NCBI RefSeq assembly: GCF_021206925.1
Contig: NZ_JAJPRF010000005.1
Coordinates: 1 to 64,000, forward strand
DNA: 64,000 nt
Source of the DNA: Rhodoflexus caldus
GTDB taxonomy: Bacteria; Bacteroidota; Bacteroidia; Cytophagales; Thermoflexibacteraceae
Direction of reading: 5' to 3'
Shown here: positions 35,201-44,722 of the stretch, one piece after another
Position numbering within the stretch: position 1 is the first letter of the stretch
Layout: every line of letters begins with the position of its first letter
Notes under the pieces: model-generated
The model's database searches: none
Told to the model about the DNA's origin: nothing
What the model saw: the letters and a program-made list of their open reading frames with translations, nothing else
Made by a program: the position numbers and the translations under genes

Positions 35201-35331
35201 GTTCGGAAAGCCAAAAGCCGTTAGCCATTGTCATTATCGGCGGCTTGGTTACGGCTACTGTTTTTACTCTGTTGGTTTTCCCTATCATCTATCATCCCGT
35301 GTTGAAACGCCGCGATAAAAGAATGGCATAA
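32233..35331 (+). CDS. Heavy-metal efflux RND transporter (CzcA type)
   Basis: 1032 residues, about 12 membrane segments and two large periplasmic loops, the inner-membrane pump of the tripartite system. TM4 carries DFGIIIDGAVVMVEG near residue 397; the D...D...E set matches CzcA/CnrA-type exporters of Zn, Co and Ni more than CusA. N-terminal RIPIEAFPDVTNTQI and PPYGPTGEI are typical of HME-RND proteins. C-terminal FISAG-like GISAGVGFIALFGICVQNGV and TRPVVMTALMAAIGLLP complete the pattern. The two-component genes upstream likely control it. Confidence 0.95.
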   Translation: MNALIKNIISFSLKNRLFTFLWVVLLLIAGIVSFIRIPIEAFPDVTNTQIIIVTEWRGRSAEEVERFVTTPIEIALNSVQRKTSVRSITMFGLSVIKVIFDDDVEDFFARQQVNNQLFNVQLPDGVEPEVQPPYGPTGEIFRYILQSPQRDSRELLTLQNWTIDRELRSVPGVADVVAFGGQEKIYEITIDPVKLQRYNLTPLELYEAVSKANLNVGGDVIEKNGQAYVVRGIGLLDSRRDIENTIVDIFNDNPLLVKDVATVQETSAPRVGQAGFNDQDDIVEGIVVMRKGENPSAVLERVKAKIEELNTQILPSDVKMVTFYDRDNLMQYCTATVMHNLVEGIVLVTVIVFLFMADWRTTVIVAVVIPLSLLFAFFMLQLKGMSANLISLGAIDFGIIIDGAVVMVEGIFVALDHKAHQVGMQRFNRLAKLGLIKNTGIQMGKAIFFSKLIIISALLPIFSFEKVEGKMFSPLAWTLGFALLGALIFTLTLVPVLASLLLKQNVQEKEYFFTRWINRSVERAFRFTFGNKTLTLGLAAVSFSLTMLSTRWLGTEFLPQLNEGALWVTAELPMSMSLTESVALTNELRQKLRTFPEVKDVLSQTGRSNDGTDPNGFYFVQFQVDLIPKDRWRKGITTDDIIAEMDAELSHYQGILYNYSQPIIDNVAEAAAGIKAANAIKIYGNSLEQLDELANLVMDKIKDIPGIKDVGILRNIGQPEMSVILDEEKMAMYGVTKADAQTVIEMAVGGKTATVKYEGERKFDIRIRYRKDFRNNENDIMMLMIPTITGNKIPLKEIASIKQVTGPAFIYRDNTKRFIGVKFSVRERDLGSTIAEAQEKVKEIELPEGYRISWTGEFENQVRATHRLGQVTPISLLLIFLLLFVMFGNVRDAAFVLINVPFALIGGILALHLTGINFGISAGVGFIALFGICVQNGVILISEFQKQHKVLKNAAEAILQSVKVRTRPVVMTALMAAIGLLPAATSTGIGSESQKPLAIVIIGGLVTATVFTLLVFPIIYHPVLKRRDKRMA

Positions 35332-35361
35332 GTATTAGCACATTTAAACGCATACATCGGC

Positions 35362-35448
35362 ACACGGATATTTGCAGATTTCACGGATAAACGCTGATTT
35401 GCTGTTGATTTCTGCGTAAATCGGCGTTATCCGCTGCAATCCGCGTTC
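35362..35448. repeat. Dispersed repeat family B, hairpin copy
   Basis: Left arm 35362-35400 and right arm 35418-35448 are imperfect inverted copies: both read ACACGGAT or GCGGAT, then TGCAG, CGGATAA, CGC and GATT on their own strand. The element fills the gap between two convergent genes and can fold into a long hairpin, so it may end transcription from both sides. The same units recur at 46322-46345 and 46457-46490. Confidence 0.65.
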
Positions 35449-35479
35449 TTACAAAATCCGCTCTAACCGACCGCAAATT

Positions 35480-38400
35480 TTATTGCGCCCCCACAACCAC
35501 TTTCAACTGTTCGCGTTTGATGTTGCCGTCCAGGTCAAAGAGTTCAATCATGAGCAAATAAGGTCCGATGCGGGCTTTTGCGCCGTTGTCGGTGGTGCCG
35601 TCCCACGAAAGAAACATGCCCGCCGCTACGGTTTGTTGATTGAGCAGGGTGCGCATCGGTCTGCCTGCGGCATCAAATACCTTGATGGTAGCCACTCCGC
35701 CCGTTGCCGCACAGTCCAAATGCAGCAGCATGAAGTCCTGAAAGCCGTCACCGTCGGGTGTAAACACCTGATTTTCAATACGAAAGCAATCTTTCAGCGT
35801 GCTTAATGCGCTTTGCCGTTCCGATTGGGAATTTAGGTAGGTAGGCGTACCGAAAAACGGCGCAGCGGCTGAAAACCAATTGTTGCGGTCTTGCGTGGGC
35901 GCATTGAACGAAATTCGCTCTAATGATACGCCTTCTTTGCGCTCCAAAAGCGGAAAATGCCAGCGTTCTTCATAGTCTAACCTGTCCATCAACGCGCCTT
36001 GCGGGGTGAGCAAGCGCACCGAACCGTCGCTGTCGTTGAAAGAAGGCAGGTTTACCGTTTGCACCAGCGAATCAATCGTGCGGCTGTACTGCTGTTTTAA
36101 CTTGACCAAATCGGGTGTCAGCACCAAGTAGCTTTGCGGCGGCATGATGCGCATCTCCGTTGTGATAACGCGGTTCGTAGTCGCGTTGGCAATCACCCAA
36201 TTTTGCAGGTTGATGAACTTGTCGGACTTGTTGTAAATTTCTACAAAGTCCACGCCGTTGGGCGGCGGATTGAAGAGTATTTCGTTGATAATCAGGTCGC
36301 CTAAGGCTGCCTCTTGCGGCACAACAAACGGCACGACAGGCGAATTGAACAGCGTATTGCCCGCACAATCGCGCAGGGTGCGGATTTGCAGGGTAGCCCG
36401 TTCGCCCGGGGCAAGCATTTGCGGCAAGGTGAGCAGCACCTCATCGGGCTGGGCATAGCGGAAAGTAATCGTGCTGACAGTCAGCGAATTATTGAGCAGA
36501 TAAACCGCCTGCACTGCTGCCAAACTGTCAACGGCTTCGCTGAAAACTACGCGCACGGTGCGCCCGTCTGCCGTTTCTACGCGCTGAATTTGCGGCGGTT
36601 GGCTGTCGGTCAGTGTACTGCGGATGCTGTTCGGGGCGGCAGGCGTACCCCCCGACGGATGTTCGGAAGCCTCCCAGTTCGCACTCCCCGCACAAGGGTT
36701 GTTGGTATCGCGCATTTCCAAGCTCCAACCGCCGTCGCGTTTTTGTGCATCGCTTATCCAAGTGGCGCGGTAGGCAACCTGATGCAAGAGCAAACCTTGT
36801 GCATTGCGCAATTGCATCACGTCGGACGTGTTGCTCAAAGCTGCCCAGCGGTTCGGGGCAACTACGCGGTCTTCGGGCAAAAAGGCACGGAAAGCCGCCG
36901 CCGAGCTGCTCGGACATACCAGCATGTAGCTTTGCGGCAAGATGTTCACATCGGGCAGCACGCCCGTTGTACCGTTGGCATTGCTCAAACGCACACCGTT
37001 GAGGCTCAGCACTTTATTGCTTGCGTTGAAAATTTCCACGTATTCCGATTCGGGCAACCCCACTACGGGCGAAGGGTCGGGCATGAGCTCGGTTATCAAC
37101 AGCTCAAACTTTTGCGGCGTTGCACCCAAACCGAAGTTAAAGCCTGCCTGCACAATCGCATTGCCGGAACAGTCGCGCACCTCGCGGATGGTGAGGCGAT
37201 TCAGTGCGCCGCGCTCCACAGGGCGAAACAGTTGCAGCACGACGGTTTGCTCGTTCAATACCTGTACGGAATCCGTAAGCAAGCCGTTGGTAAACAGGTA
37301 GTTAGCTCGCGGCAACAGGCTTGCGCTGTCCATCGGCTCGTTGAAGGTGATGCGCAACAACCGTTCGTTGAGCATGCGTACTTCCTGCACCTGTGGCGGC
37401 GTTCGGTCGGGGTTCGGGCGGCGCACGCTGTTGGCACTGCCGGGCGTGCCGCCTCGGGCATCAACGGATGATGTCCAATTGGTTGCCTGTTGGCAAGGTT
37501 GGTCGGTGTCAATCATTTCCAAGCTCCAACCGCCGTCGCGTTTGGCTGCCTCGTGCCAACCGACTTGATAGTTGATGCCGTGAATCAGGTTGCCTAAATG
37601 CCTGATTTCCAAGAGTTCGCCGCTGTTGGAAAGGGCGGGAAAATTTGCCACACCTACTACCCGCGCCGAAGGAACGGCGGCGGCAATTTGCGCGGCGGCA
37701 CTCGTATTTGCCAGCACAATATAGCCGCGGGCGGCAATGACTATCGGCGGCAGTCGCAAACTGAAATTGCTCTCGGGTTTGGTGAAAGACACGCCCGCCA
37801 GACTGATGAGCGCATCGGTGTTGTTGTAAAGCTCAATGTACTCACGGTCAGGCAGTTGAACGGGCGGCGAAGGGTCGGACATGATTTCCGTGATGAGCAA
37901 CTCGTGGCGAACAGGCGCACGACCGATGCCGAAAGTGGTTCGTAAACTACTCGCACTCAACGGGTTGCCTGCGCAATCGCGCAGATTTTCCGAAAGGATG
38001 ACTTCATACAAACGTCCCGCTTGCGGGGCTTCCGCCAAAGTCAGTTGCACAATGCGGTTATTTTGCAGTTCCAAACCGCGAATGGCAATGGCGGGTTCTA
38101 TGCGATAATGGGCAAGCGTAGCCAGCGCGGTACTGTCCATTATTTCGCTGAAAGTCAGCGTCAGGTTGCTGCCTGTTAATTGTACGTTTACAAGTTCGGG
38201 CGATGTGCGGTCGGGATTGGAAGCCGCCACCGAATTGGGCTGCCCGGGCGTTCCTCCGCTCGGATGCACCGATGCCGTCCAGTTTTCCGATTCGCTGCAA
38301 AGGTTCCCGGTATCAATCATTTCCAAGCTCCAACCGCCATTGCGCTTCATGGGGTCGGTGTACCAATCTGCCCGATAATTGACTTCGTGCAGCACTAACC

Positions 38401-41400
38401 CATTGACAGACAGCGCCAAACGTTCACCCGTATTGCTGAGCGAAGGAAAACTCGTAACGCCGATGACGCGCTGCGGCTCAGGGCGATGCAACAGGAAACT
38501 ATCCACTCGTGAAGTGGCACACAGTACGGCATATTGCCGCGGCGACAAAAACACATTCGGCAAGCGGACGGTTGTATTGTCATCGCTCAATTGTACATTT
38601 TGAAGACTAATGAGGTCGTCGGAATTGTTGTAAATCTCAATAAATTCCGCCAACGGCAAGCCGACTTTGGGCGTTTCGTCTGCCAAAATTTCGGTGATGA
38701 GCAGTTCGCCGCGCCGGGGATTGCGCCCGATGCCTAAGTTTTGGGCAAAAGGCGTGAGCAAATTGCCTGCACAATCGCGCAAGTTGCTGATTTGCAAGCG
38801 ATAAGTCAGTGCGGGGTTCAGCGGCTGCGCCAACAGCAAACGCACCTGACGGCGGTTTACAACCTGTATCTCGCGGATTTGCGCGCCTTGCGTAAGCGTG
38901 TAGGAAGCCGTTTGACGGATGGTTTCCGCCGTAATCAGTTCGGAAAACTGCACTTCAATTTCACGCTCGTTGCGCAGCGTTGCCGATGTTACACGGGGCG
39001 GCGTGTTGTCTTGCACCGTGCCGCGTACCGAATTGGGCGCACCGGGCGTGCCTCCGCTCGGATGCACCGAAGCCCGCCAATTTTGCTCCTCGGCGCAAAA
39101 GTTGGTCAGGTCAATCATTTCCAAGCTCCAACCGCCGCGTTGCTTGTCTGCATCGCCGTACCAAGCCGAAGAATAGCGCACCGCGTCAATTTCAAAGCCC
39201 GCCGTATCGGTCAGGGAAAGTTGCGCGCCGCCGTCGGCTAAAACGGGAAAGCTCGTAATGCCTACGCCGCGACTGCCGAAATTGGCGGCGCGGGTTGTGC
39301 TTGTCAGCACCAGCGATTCGCGGGGTGCGATGCTGCGGCTTGGCAGCGGAAACAGGCGCGTTTCATAGCCTAACTGAATGGTATTCAGACGGATAAGGTC
39401 GCCCGTGAGGTTGGTAATTTCTATGTATTCGCCGCGATTGACCGTAACCGGGCTGCCCGCAGGCGGAACAGGGTTCGCCATAATTTCGCTGATGCGCAAA
39501 TCGCGGGGACGCACTCTTCTGCCAATGCCAATGCGTGCCGTATCGGGCGCAACATTGCCGATGCAGTCAGCTATGTTGTTGATAATCAGCAGATAAAGCC
39601 TTGCACTGTCCAAAGATGCGGAAAGACGCAGGCGCACGTTCAAGGTATCGGAAGGGGTAGCCGTTTGGATGTTGGGCGCACCTTCGCCCGTCAGGCGATA
39701 GTTGGCAGTGCGGGACAAAATCGTGCGGCTCACAGGCTCACTCATGCGGATTTGCAGGGTTTGCGCATCGGCAACCGTGAAAGAAGCAATTCGCGGCGGG
39801 GTCTTGTCGGGATGGTTGCCAAACAGGGAATTTCGCTCGCCGGGCGTGCCGCCGCGTTCATCGGTTGAGGCATACCAATTGTTGGCAGGCTCGCAGTTAT
39901 TTTCCTGTAAATCAACTCGTTCCAATGTCCATCCGCCGTTGCGTTTCACTGCGTCGCGGTACCATGTATCGCTGTAACGCAGCGAATCAATCACTTTGTC
40001 GTCCATGTCCAACAGGCGGATGCTTTCGCCCGAATTGGTCAGCGAACGCCACGGATTTAGCCCGATGACACGCCCAAAGGGCTCAAAAGATGCAACCGCG
40101 TTGGCAGGGCAAAGGATGATGTACTCGCCCGGCGCAATGATGCCTTCGCCCAGTGCCGTTGCACCCGACTCATCGGCGAACTTGATGCCTAACAAATCAA
40201 AGGGCGTAGCGGAAGCATTGTAAATTTCTATGAACTCGCTTTCGGGCAGTGCCACAACAGGCGTAGGGTCTGCCATAATTTCGGTGATAATCAACTCGTT
40301 GCGGCGCGGTTGCGGCGGTCGGCGGAAGGTCAGCGTAGCGGCAGGCATGGTATTTCGCAGCACATCCTGCACATTTTGTACCGTCAGTGTGTAGCTGATG
40401 CCGTCTTGCAAGCGACTGCCAAGTGTCAGTTCCACTTCCAAGCCTCGCATAACAGCCCGTGTTGGTCTGCCGATGCCGCCCGAAACGTCGTAATGGTTCA
40501 AGGCTTCGGCAGTGGCGCGGTCTAAGGCTTTATTGAAAACAACCAAAATGCGGTCGGGGGCAAGTACGCGCACGGCGGTAGCCTGCGGCGGTCGGCGGTC
40601 TAAACTGAACTCATGTACCGACTGCGGCACATAGCGGCGACAAACCGCCTCAAATCCGCCCAACGTAACGGTATAGCTCTGATTTTCAACAAAATCATCG
40701 GCAAAAAACAGCGTTACGACGGCGGGGTTTTGCGTATTACGCACGGCAGAAACGGGCTTCCGATTCGTATCGCCATTGAGGAAATAGAGGTTTTCATCCT
40801 GTACCGCAGCGGCGGGCATTTCTTCGGAAAATACAATTTCCAACAACTTGGAAGTACGCGGAAAAACCTGCGTAACGTAAGTCGCGAAAGTCAGGTTTTG
40901 CGCGGCAGGCTGCATGGTGTTGCCGTTCAAATCCGCCACATTGCGCACGGTCAGGGTATAGTTTTGCCCCTGTGTCATCGGGTTGGGGTAGGTAAGCCGC
41001 ACCACTTCGGGGGAAACCGCCTGCACCAAAGGCGCACCGCTGATGCCCGAAAGCACGTAACTGCTTGCCAATGAAGCAGTTGCCGCCTGCACGGGTTCGG
41101 TAAATCGCACCTCAATTTCGCGACTGTTGAGAATAAAGGCTTCGCCGACTTTGGGGGCAACGGTGTTGAAGGTGCGTGATTGAACCGCTACCCGATTACC
41201 GCCCAAATCGGCTATGTTGCTGATTTGCAGGCTGAAATTTTTATCATCGGGCAGCGGTGCGGTGGTTGTCAGGTAAACTACCGTCGGGTTAACGGGGCAA
41301 ATCGTTGCCGATGCAAGGCTAATCACCTGATTATCGGTTGTATTGGTCAGTTCAAAATTGGCAGGAACGATGCTTGCCGCGCCTAAGGCTTCGCTGAACC

Positions 41401-43069
41401 GCAACTCTAAAACGGTTGATGAGCGATGCAAAAGCTGCTGCCATTCGGGCGCGTCGGGGTCGTACCGAACGGCTATGTTGTTGGTACTCATCGTATTACC
41501 CGCCAAATCGCGCACGCCTGCAATGCGCAACGTCAGCGGCGTATTGGCAGGCACGGGTTGGGCAAAAGTGATGACCACAATGTTGGTATTAACAGGGTTG
41601 CGCTCTGCCCGCAACGGAAAACCGATGCCGTTGCTCAAAGAATAGTTATTGACCAATTGCGCCGTAATCGGCTCTACGGGTTCGGAAAAGGTGATTTCAA
41701 TTTGCGTAGCCGAAAGAAACCGCCAGCCGGTCAGGTCATTGACCGTCGGGGCGCGGGTGTCGCGCTGAAAGATGATGCTTGCACTGCTCATCGCATTGCC
41801 CAACAGGTCGCGCACACCGTTGATTATCAGCGTCTGATTGCTGTTTTCGGGAAAGTTGATATTAAAAAGCAAATGTACCAGCGCGGGATTGGCAGCATCG
41901 CGAACGGCTGCCCGCGGCGGGTTGCCGTTCCATGAGTAATTAGCTAAGGTGGTGGCACTTGCCTGTTCTACGGGTTCATCAAACAACACATCCAGCGACT
42001 GCGGCGCCACTACGGTTGCCTGTAAGACTTTGGGGGCTAAATTATCGGCGAAGGTAAAGGCAAAGTCGGGAATACTTGCCGATACGTTGCCGTAAATATC
42101 GGTGAGGTTTTGGCTTTGCAGCGTATAGCTGTCGCCTGCCGCAAAGTCAAACGGGAAACTCACATATACGGAAAATTCGTCTTCGGCAGGCAACACTTGC
42201 ATAGCCGCAACCCCGCCGATGGAAAACACAGCCGACTGCCGCAGCGCGCCGATGTCCATCAGCTCATTAAACCGCACCCGAATTTGGCGCATGTTTGAGC
42301 CGTTGATGGCGGTTATGGTTGTAGGAATGGTATTCACATACGCCTGAATCGCCAAATTATCCACCTGAAACATGGCATTGCGCCCTGCCGCACTGTATCG
42401 GTGATGAAAGCCGAAAAATTGCGTAGCAGTATGGGTATCGTCGGTTGTGCTGCCTTGGTAAATATCATTGACAAAAACCAACCAACGCCCGCCCACCAAA
42501 CGAATCACCTGCACCCGAATCGGTTGCGGAAGCGTGCTTAGGTTGGTCAGTGTGCCGCCCGATATATTCAAATTGCTGTTTGCAGATGTGCCGCTTCGCC
42601 ACAGCTCAATATTATCCAACAGGCGCAAGTGATAACCGTTGAGCGCACCGTCTATATCAGCCGCATTACTCACCAAAAACACGCGTCCGTGGTTATCGGC
42701 ATTCACGTTGGTACTGTTCCACGCCACGCCGTTGTACCAAAAATCAAAACGCCACTCCAGAGGCTGCGCGTTGAGGTTGCCTATGTTGAGCGGCGTTTGT
42801 GCATAAATGCGACGTGTGCCCGTGCCCGTAGTCGGACCGTTTGCCCGCAGTACACGGTTGCTGCCCGACAGTATCGGCGTTGTGAAAAACGGCGGCGTTC
42901 CCGTAGCAGGGTTTACCGTAACCGTTGTCCACGCGGGGGCAGGGTTGCCCGATGTATAGCCGTCAAAATTATCGCTGAAAGGAATTTGGGCATAAGCCGC
43001 AGCGGACAAAGCAGCAATCATTACCACAACTAACCGCAGGGCTTTTTTCAGGGTAGCAGTTAATACCAT
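35480..43069 (-). CDS. Giant secreted protein with 12 Ig-like and 6 lamin-tail domains
   Basis: 2529 residues. Signal peptide at 1-28 ends AAAYAQ. Residues 30-250 form a lectin-like beta-sandwich (SDNFDGYTSGN; FQVDNLAIQAY). Seven SbsA-type Ig-like domains follow (IRVRFNELMD, LDVLFDEPVE, IEITFSEPVE, LELRFSEALG, IEVRFTEPVQ, LEIVFSEEMP, ILVVFNKALD). Six lamin-tail domains (ITEIMADP...EFIEIYN) then begin near 930, 1196, 1461, 1728, 1996 and 2263, alternating with five more Ig-like domains. The end (about 2440-2529) is a FlgD/CHU-like module (TPDGDGFQDF, SWDGTTDNGAKARIGPYL). Probably exported by type IX secretion and surface-bound or gliding-related; the role is inferred. The frame is intact throughout. 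Confidence 0.9.
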   Translation of the reverse strand: MVLTATLKKALRLVVVMIAALSAAAYAQIPFSDNFDGYTSGNPAPAWTTVTVNPATGTPPFFTTPILSGSNRVLRANGPTTGTGTRRIYAQTPLNIGNLNAQPLEWRFDFWYNGVAWNSTNVNADNHGRVFLVSNAADIDGALNGYHLRLLDNIELWRSGTSANSNLNISGGTLTNLSTLPQPIRVQVIRLVGGRWLVFVNDIYQGSTTDDTHTATQFFGFHHRYSAAGRNAMFQVDNLAIQAYVNTIPTTITAINGSNMRQIRVRFNELMDIGALRQSAVFSIGGVAAMQVLPAEDEFSVYVSFPFDFAAGDSYTLQSQNLTDIYGNVSASIPDFAFTFADNLAPKVLQATVVAPQSLDVLFDEPVEQASATTLANYSWNGNPPRAAVRDAANPALVHLLFNINFPENSNQTLIINGVRDLLGNAMSSASIIFQRDTRAPTVNDLTGWRFLSATQIEITFSEPVEPITAQLVNNYSLSNGIGFPLRAERNPVNTNIVVITFAQPVPANTPLTLRIAGVRDLAGNTMSTNNIAVRYDPDAPEWQQLLHRSSTVLELRFSEALGAASIVPANFELTNTTDNQVISLASATICPVNPTVVYLTTTAPLPDDKNFSLQISNIADLGGNRVAVQSRTFNTVAPKVGEAFILNSREIEVRFTEPVQAATASLASSYVLSGISGAPLVQAVSPEVVRLTYPNPMTQGQNYTLTVRNVADLNGNTMQPAAQNLTFATYVTQVFPRTSKLLEIVFSEEMPAAAVQDENLYFLNGDTNRKPVSAVRNTQNPAVVTLFFADDFVENQSYTVTLGGFEAVCRRYVPQSVHEFSLDRRPPQATAVRVLAPDRILVVFNKALDRATAEALNHYDVSGGIGRPTRAVMRGLEVELTLGSRLQDGISYTLTVQNVQDVLRNTMPAATLTFRRPPQPRRNELIITEIMADPTPVVALPESEFIEIYNASATPFDLLGIKFADESGATALGEGIIAPGEYIILCPANAVASFEPFGRVIGLNPWRSLTNSGESIRLLDMDDKVIDSLRYSDTWYRDAVKRNGGWTLERVDLQENNCEPANNWYASTDERGGTPGERNSLFGNHPDKTPPRIASFTVADAQTLQIRMSEPVSRTILSRTANYRLTGEGAPNIQTATPSDTLNVRLRLSASLDSARLYLLIINNIADCIGNVAPDTARIGIGRRVRPRDLRISEIMANPVPPAGSPVTVNRGEYIEITNLTGDLIRLNTIQLGYETRLFPLPSRSIAPRESLVLTSTTRAANFGSRGVGITSFPVLADGGAQLSLTDTAGFEIDAVRYSSAWYGDADKQRGGWSLEMIDLTNFCAEEQNWRASVHPSGGTPGAPNSVRGTVQDNTPPRVTSATLRNEREIEVQFSELITAETIRQTASYTLTQGAQIREIQVVNRRQVRLLLAQPLNPALTYRLQISNLRDCAGNLLTPFAQNLGIGRNPRRGELLITEILADETPKVGLPLAEFIEIYNNSDDLISLQNVQLSDDNTTVRLPNVFLSPRQYAVLCATSRVDSFLLHRPEPQRVIGVTSFPSLSNTGERLALSVNGLVLHEVNYRADWYTDPMKRNGGWSLEMIDTGNLCSESENWTASVHPSGGTPGQPNSVAASNPDRTSPELVNVQLTGSNLTLTFSEIMDSTALATLAHYRIEPAIAIRGLELQNNRIVQLTLAEAPQAGRLYEVILSENLRDCAGNPLSASSLRTTFGIGRAPVRHELLITEIMSDPSPPVQLPDREYIELYNNTDALISLAGVSFTKPESNFSLRLPPIVIAARGYIVLANTSAAAQIAAAVPSARVVGVANFPALSNSGELLEIRHLGNLIHGINYQVGWHEAAKRDGGWSLEMIDTDQPCQQATNWTSSVDARGGTPGSANSVRRPNPDRTPPQVQEVRMLNERLLRITFNEPMDSASLLPRANYLFTNGLLTDSVQVLNEQTVVLQLFRPVERGALNRLTIREVRDCSGNAIVQAGFNFGLGATPQKFELLITELMPDPSPVVGLPESEYVEIFNASNKVLSLNGVRLSNANGTTGVLPDVNILPQSYMLVCPSSSAAAFRAFLPEDRVVAPNRWAALSNTSDVMQLRNAQGLLLHQVAYRATWISDAQKRDGGWSLEMRDTNNPCAGSANWEASEHPSGGTPAAPNSIRSTLTDSQPPQIQRVETADGRTVRVVFSEAVDSLAAVQAVYLLNNSLTVSTITFRYAQPDEVLLTLPQMLAPGERATLQIRTLRDCAGNTLFNSPVVPFVVPQEAALGDLIINEILFNPPPNGVDFVEIYNKSDKFINLQNWVIANATTNRVITTEMRIMPPQSYLVLTPDLVKLKQQYSRTIDSLVQTVNLPSFNDSDGSVRLLTPQGALMDRLDYEERWHFPLLERKEGVSLERISFNAPTQDRNNWFSAAAPFFGTPTYLNSQSERQSALSTLKDCFRIENQVFTPDGDGFQDFMLLHLDCAATGGVATIKVFDAAGRPMRTLLNQQTVAAGMFLSWDGTTDNGAKARIGPYLLMIELFDLDGNIKREQLKVVVGAQ

Positions 43070-43170
43070 GTTTGATTGAATTGAGACTTAAAAATACGCC
43101 ATTTGGCGCAAGTCGGCAACCCAAAAGCGGGACCTGATTGTTTATCTTTGCAAAGAAGCCTTTCCGAACC

Positions 43171-44721
43171 ATGCAACAACTGCAACCGCTTTCTACCGGA
43201 CAACAGGAATTTTCCGTTATCAGAACACAAGGACGCGTATATGTGGATAAAACAATGTTTATCCATAAACTCTTGCTGCAAAGCAGCATTTTCTTCTTCC
43301 TTTCCCGCGCACGCAGATTTGGCAAGTCTCTGTTTATCAATACGTTGAAAGAACTTTTCTTGGGCAAAAAAGAACTCTTTGAGGGGCTGTACATCTACGA
43401 TAAAATCCAATGGGAAACCTTTCCCGTCCTGCACTTTGATTTCAGCAACATGGGCTTCAAAGACATCGGGCTGACACAGGCAATAGATAACCGCCTCAAC
43501 GACATTGCCGCAAGCTACGGCGTTGTGTTGCAAAAACAGGGCATCGGCTTGAAATTCGCCGAACTGATGGCAATGCTGCACGAAAAGACGGGCAAACAGG
43601 CGGTCATTCTCATTGACGAATACGACAAACCCATTACCGACGTGCTGGAAGTGGGCAATAACGCCAAAGCGCACGAACACCGAAGCATCCTGCGCGGCTT
43701 TTACGGCGTGGTCAAAGGCTCTTCGGCGCATATTCGGCTGTTTTTTATGACCGGCATTTCGCGCTTTTCCAAACTCTCGCTCTTTTCCGACCTGAACAAC
43801 CTGACCGACCTGACCTATTTTTCCGATTTCCACGACATCTGCGGCTACACGCAAGAAGAACTTGAAACCAACTTTGCCCCGCATCTGCAAAATGTCGCTG
43901 ATTATCAGGGAATTTCTTTGGAAGAACTGCTGCAACAGGTCAAACGCTGGTACAATGGCTATTCATGGAACGGCAGGTCAAGGGTTTACAATCCTTATTC
44001 CGTGTTGCGTTTTTTGGATGCCAAAGAGTTCCGCAACTACTGGTTTGACAGCGGCACGCCCAAGTTCTTGATTGAAATGCTCAAAAGCCGCATGGTGTAC
44101 GATATTTCCGAAACGCAGGTAACCATGGCGGAAGCCGATAATTTTGATATTGACAATTTGAGTCTGGAAACCCTGCTCTTCCAAACAGGCTACCTGACCG
44201 TTAAGGAAATTGACGAATTCAAGATTTATACCCTTGCCTACCCCAATTTGGAAGTGGAAGAATCCATGACGCAGTACATTCTGGCGGCTTATGCAAATCG
44301 GCACGGCAGCGCCGCCACAGCCATCAACATTGCACGGGCGGTAAAGAAAAACGACATGGCGATGGTCATTCAGGCGGTTAACTCATTGTTTGCTTCCATT
44401 CCCTACCAACTTTTTGACCAACACCGCGAACGGTATTTCCATGCCATCATTTTCCTTGCCTTCAAACTGTGCGGGTTTTATATCCAATCGGAAGTCAGCG
44501 TGGCGGCGGGGCGCATTGACGCGGTGATGCACTACGAAAACCGCATCTACGTGTTTGAGTTCAAGCTCAACGATTCGGCGGAAAACGCCCTGCAACAGAT
44601 TCGCCAAAAGGGCTATTACAACGCTTATCGGAATCAGGGCAAAGAAATTTACCTGCTCGGCATCGGTTTTGACGGACAAACCCGAACCGTCGCCGATTGG
44701 AAAATGGAACAAATAGGATAA
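43171..44721 (+). CDS. AAA-ATPase-like protein fused to PD-(D/E)XK nuclease domain
   Basis: About 516 residues from ATG 43171 (TTG at 43138 would add 11). N-terminal AAA_ATPase-like domain (PF09820 type): VYVDKTMFI, P-loop RARRFGKSLF, Walker B VILIDEYDKP near 147, sensor-like FFMTGISRFSKLSLFSDLNN. The middle is a helical lid (WYNGYSW, YNPYSVLRFL). C-terminal PD-(D/E)XK-like domain at about 430-500: GRIDAVM with the acid, then VYFEFKL-type motif as IYVFEFKLN. These proteins are multiplied in Bacteroidota and have no proven role. A perfect -7 box TATCTTTG lies at 43143-43150. The DNA ligase begins one base after its stop. Confidence 0.88.
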   Translation: MQQLQPLSTGQQEFSVIRTQGRVYVDKTMFIHKLLLQSSIFFFLSRARRFGKSLFINTLKELFLGKKELFEGLYIYDKIQWETFPVLHFDFSNMGFKDIGLTQAIDNRLNDIAASYGVVLQKQGIGLKFAELMAMLHEKTGKQAVILIDEYDKPITDVLEVGNNAKAHEHRSILRGFYGVVKGSSAHIRLFFMTGISRFSKLSLFSDLNNLTDLTYFSDFHDICGYTQEELETNFAPHLQNVADYQGISLEELLQQVKRWYNGYSWNGRSRVYNPYSVLRFLDAKEFRNYWFDSGTPKFLIEMLKSRMVYDISETQVTMAEADNFDIDNLSLETLLFQTGYLTVKEIDEFKIYTLAYPNLEVEESMTQYILAAYANRHGSAATAINIARAVKKNDMAMVIQAVNSLFASIPYQLFDQHRERYFHAIIFLAFKLCGFYIQSEVSVAAGRIDAVMHYENRIYVFEFKLNDSAENALQQIRQKGYYNAYRNQGKEIYLLGIGFDGQTRTVADWKMEQIG

Positions 44722-44722
44722 C

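Noticed and set aside
36314-37471. Long open frames on the plus strand opposite the giant gene
   Set aside because: They lie wholly inside the 2529-residue gene on the other strand, lack recognisable domains and follow from its GC-rich repeated codons.
35480-43069. Regular 800-bp spacing as a possible repeat array or CRISPR-like structure
   Set aside because: The period matches protein domain units in one intact reading frame; there are no short direct repeats with unique spacers.
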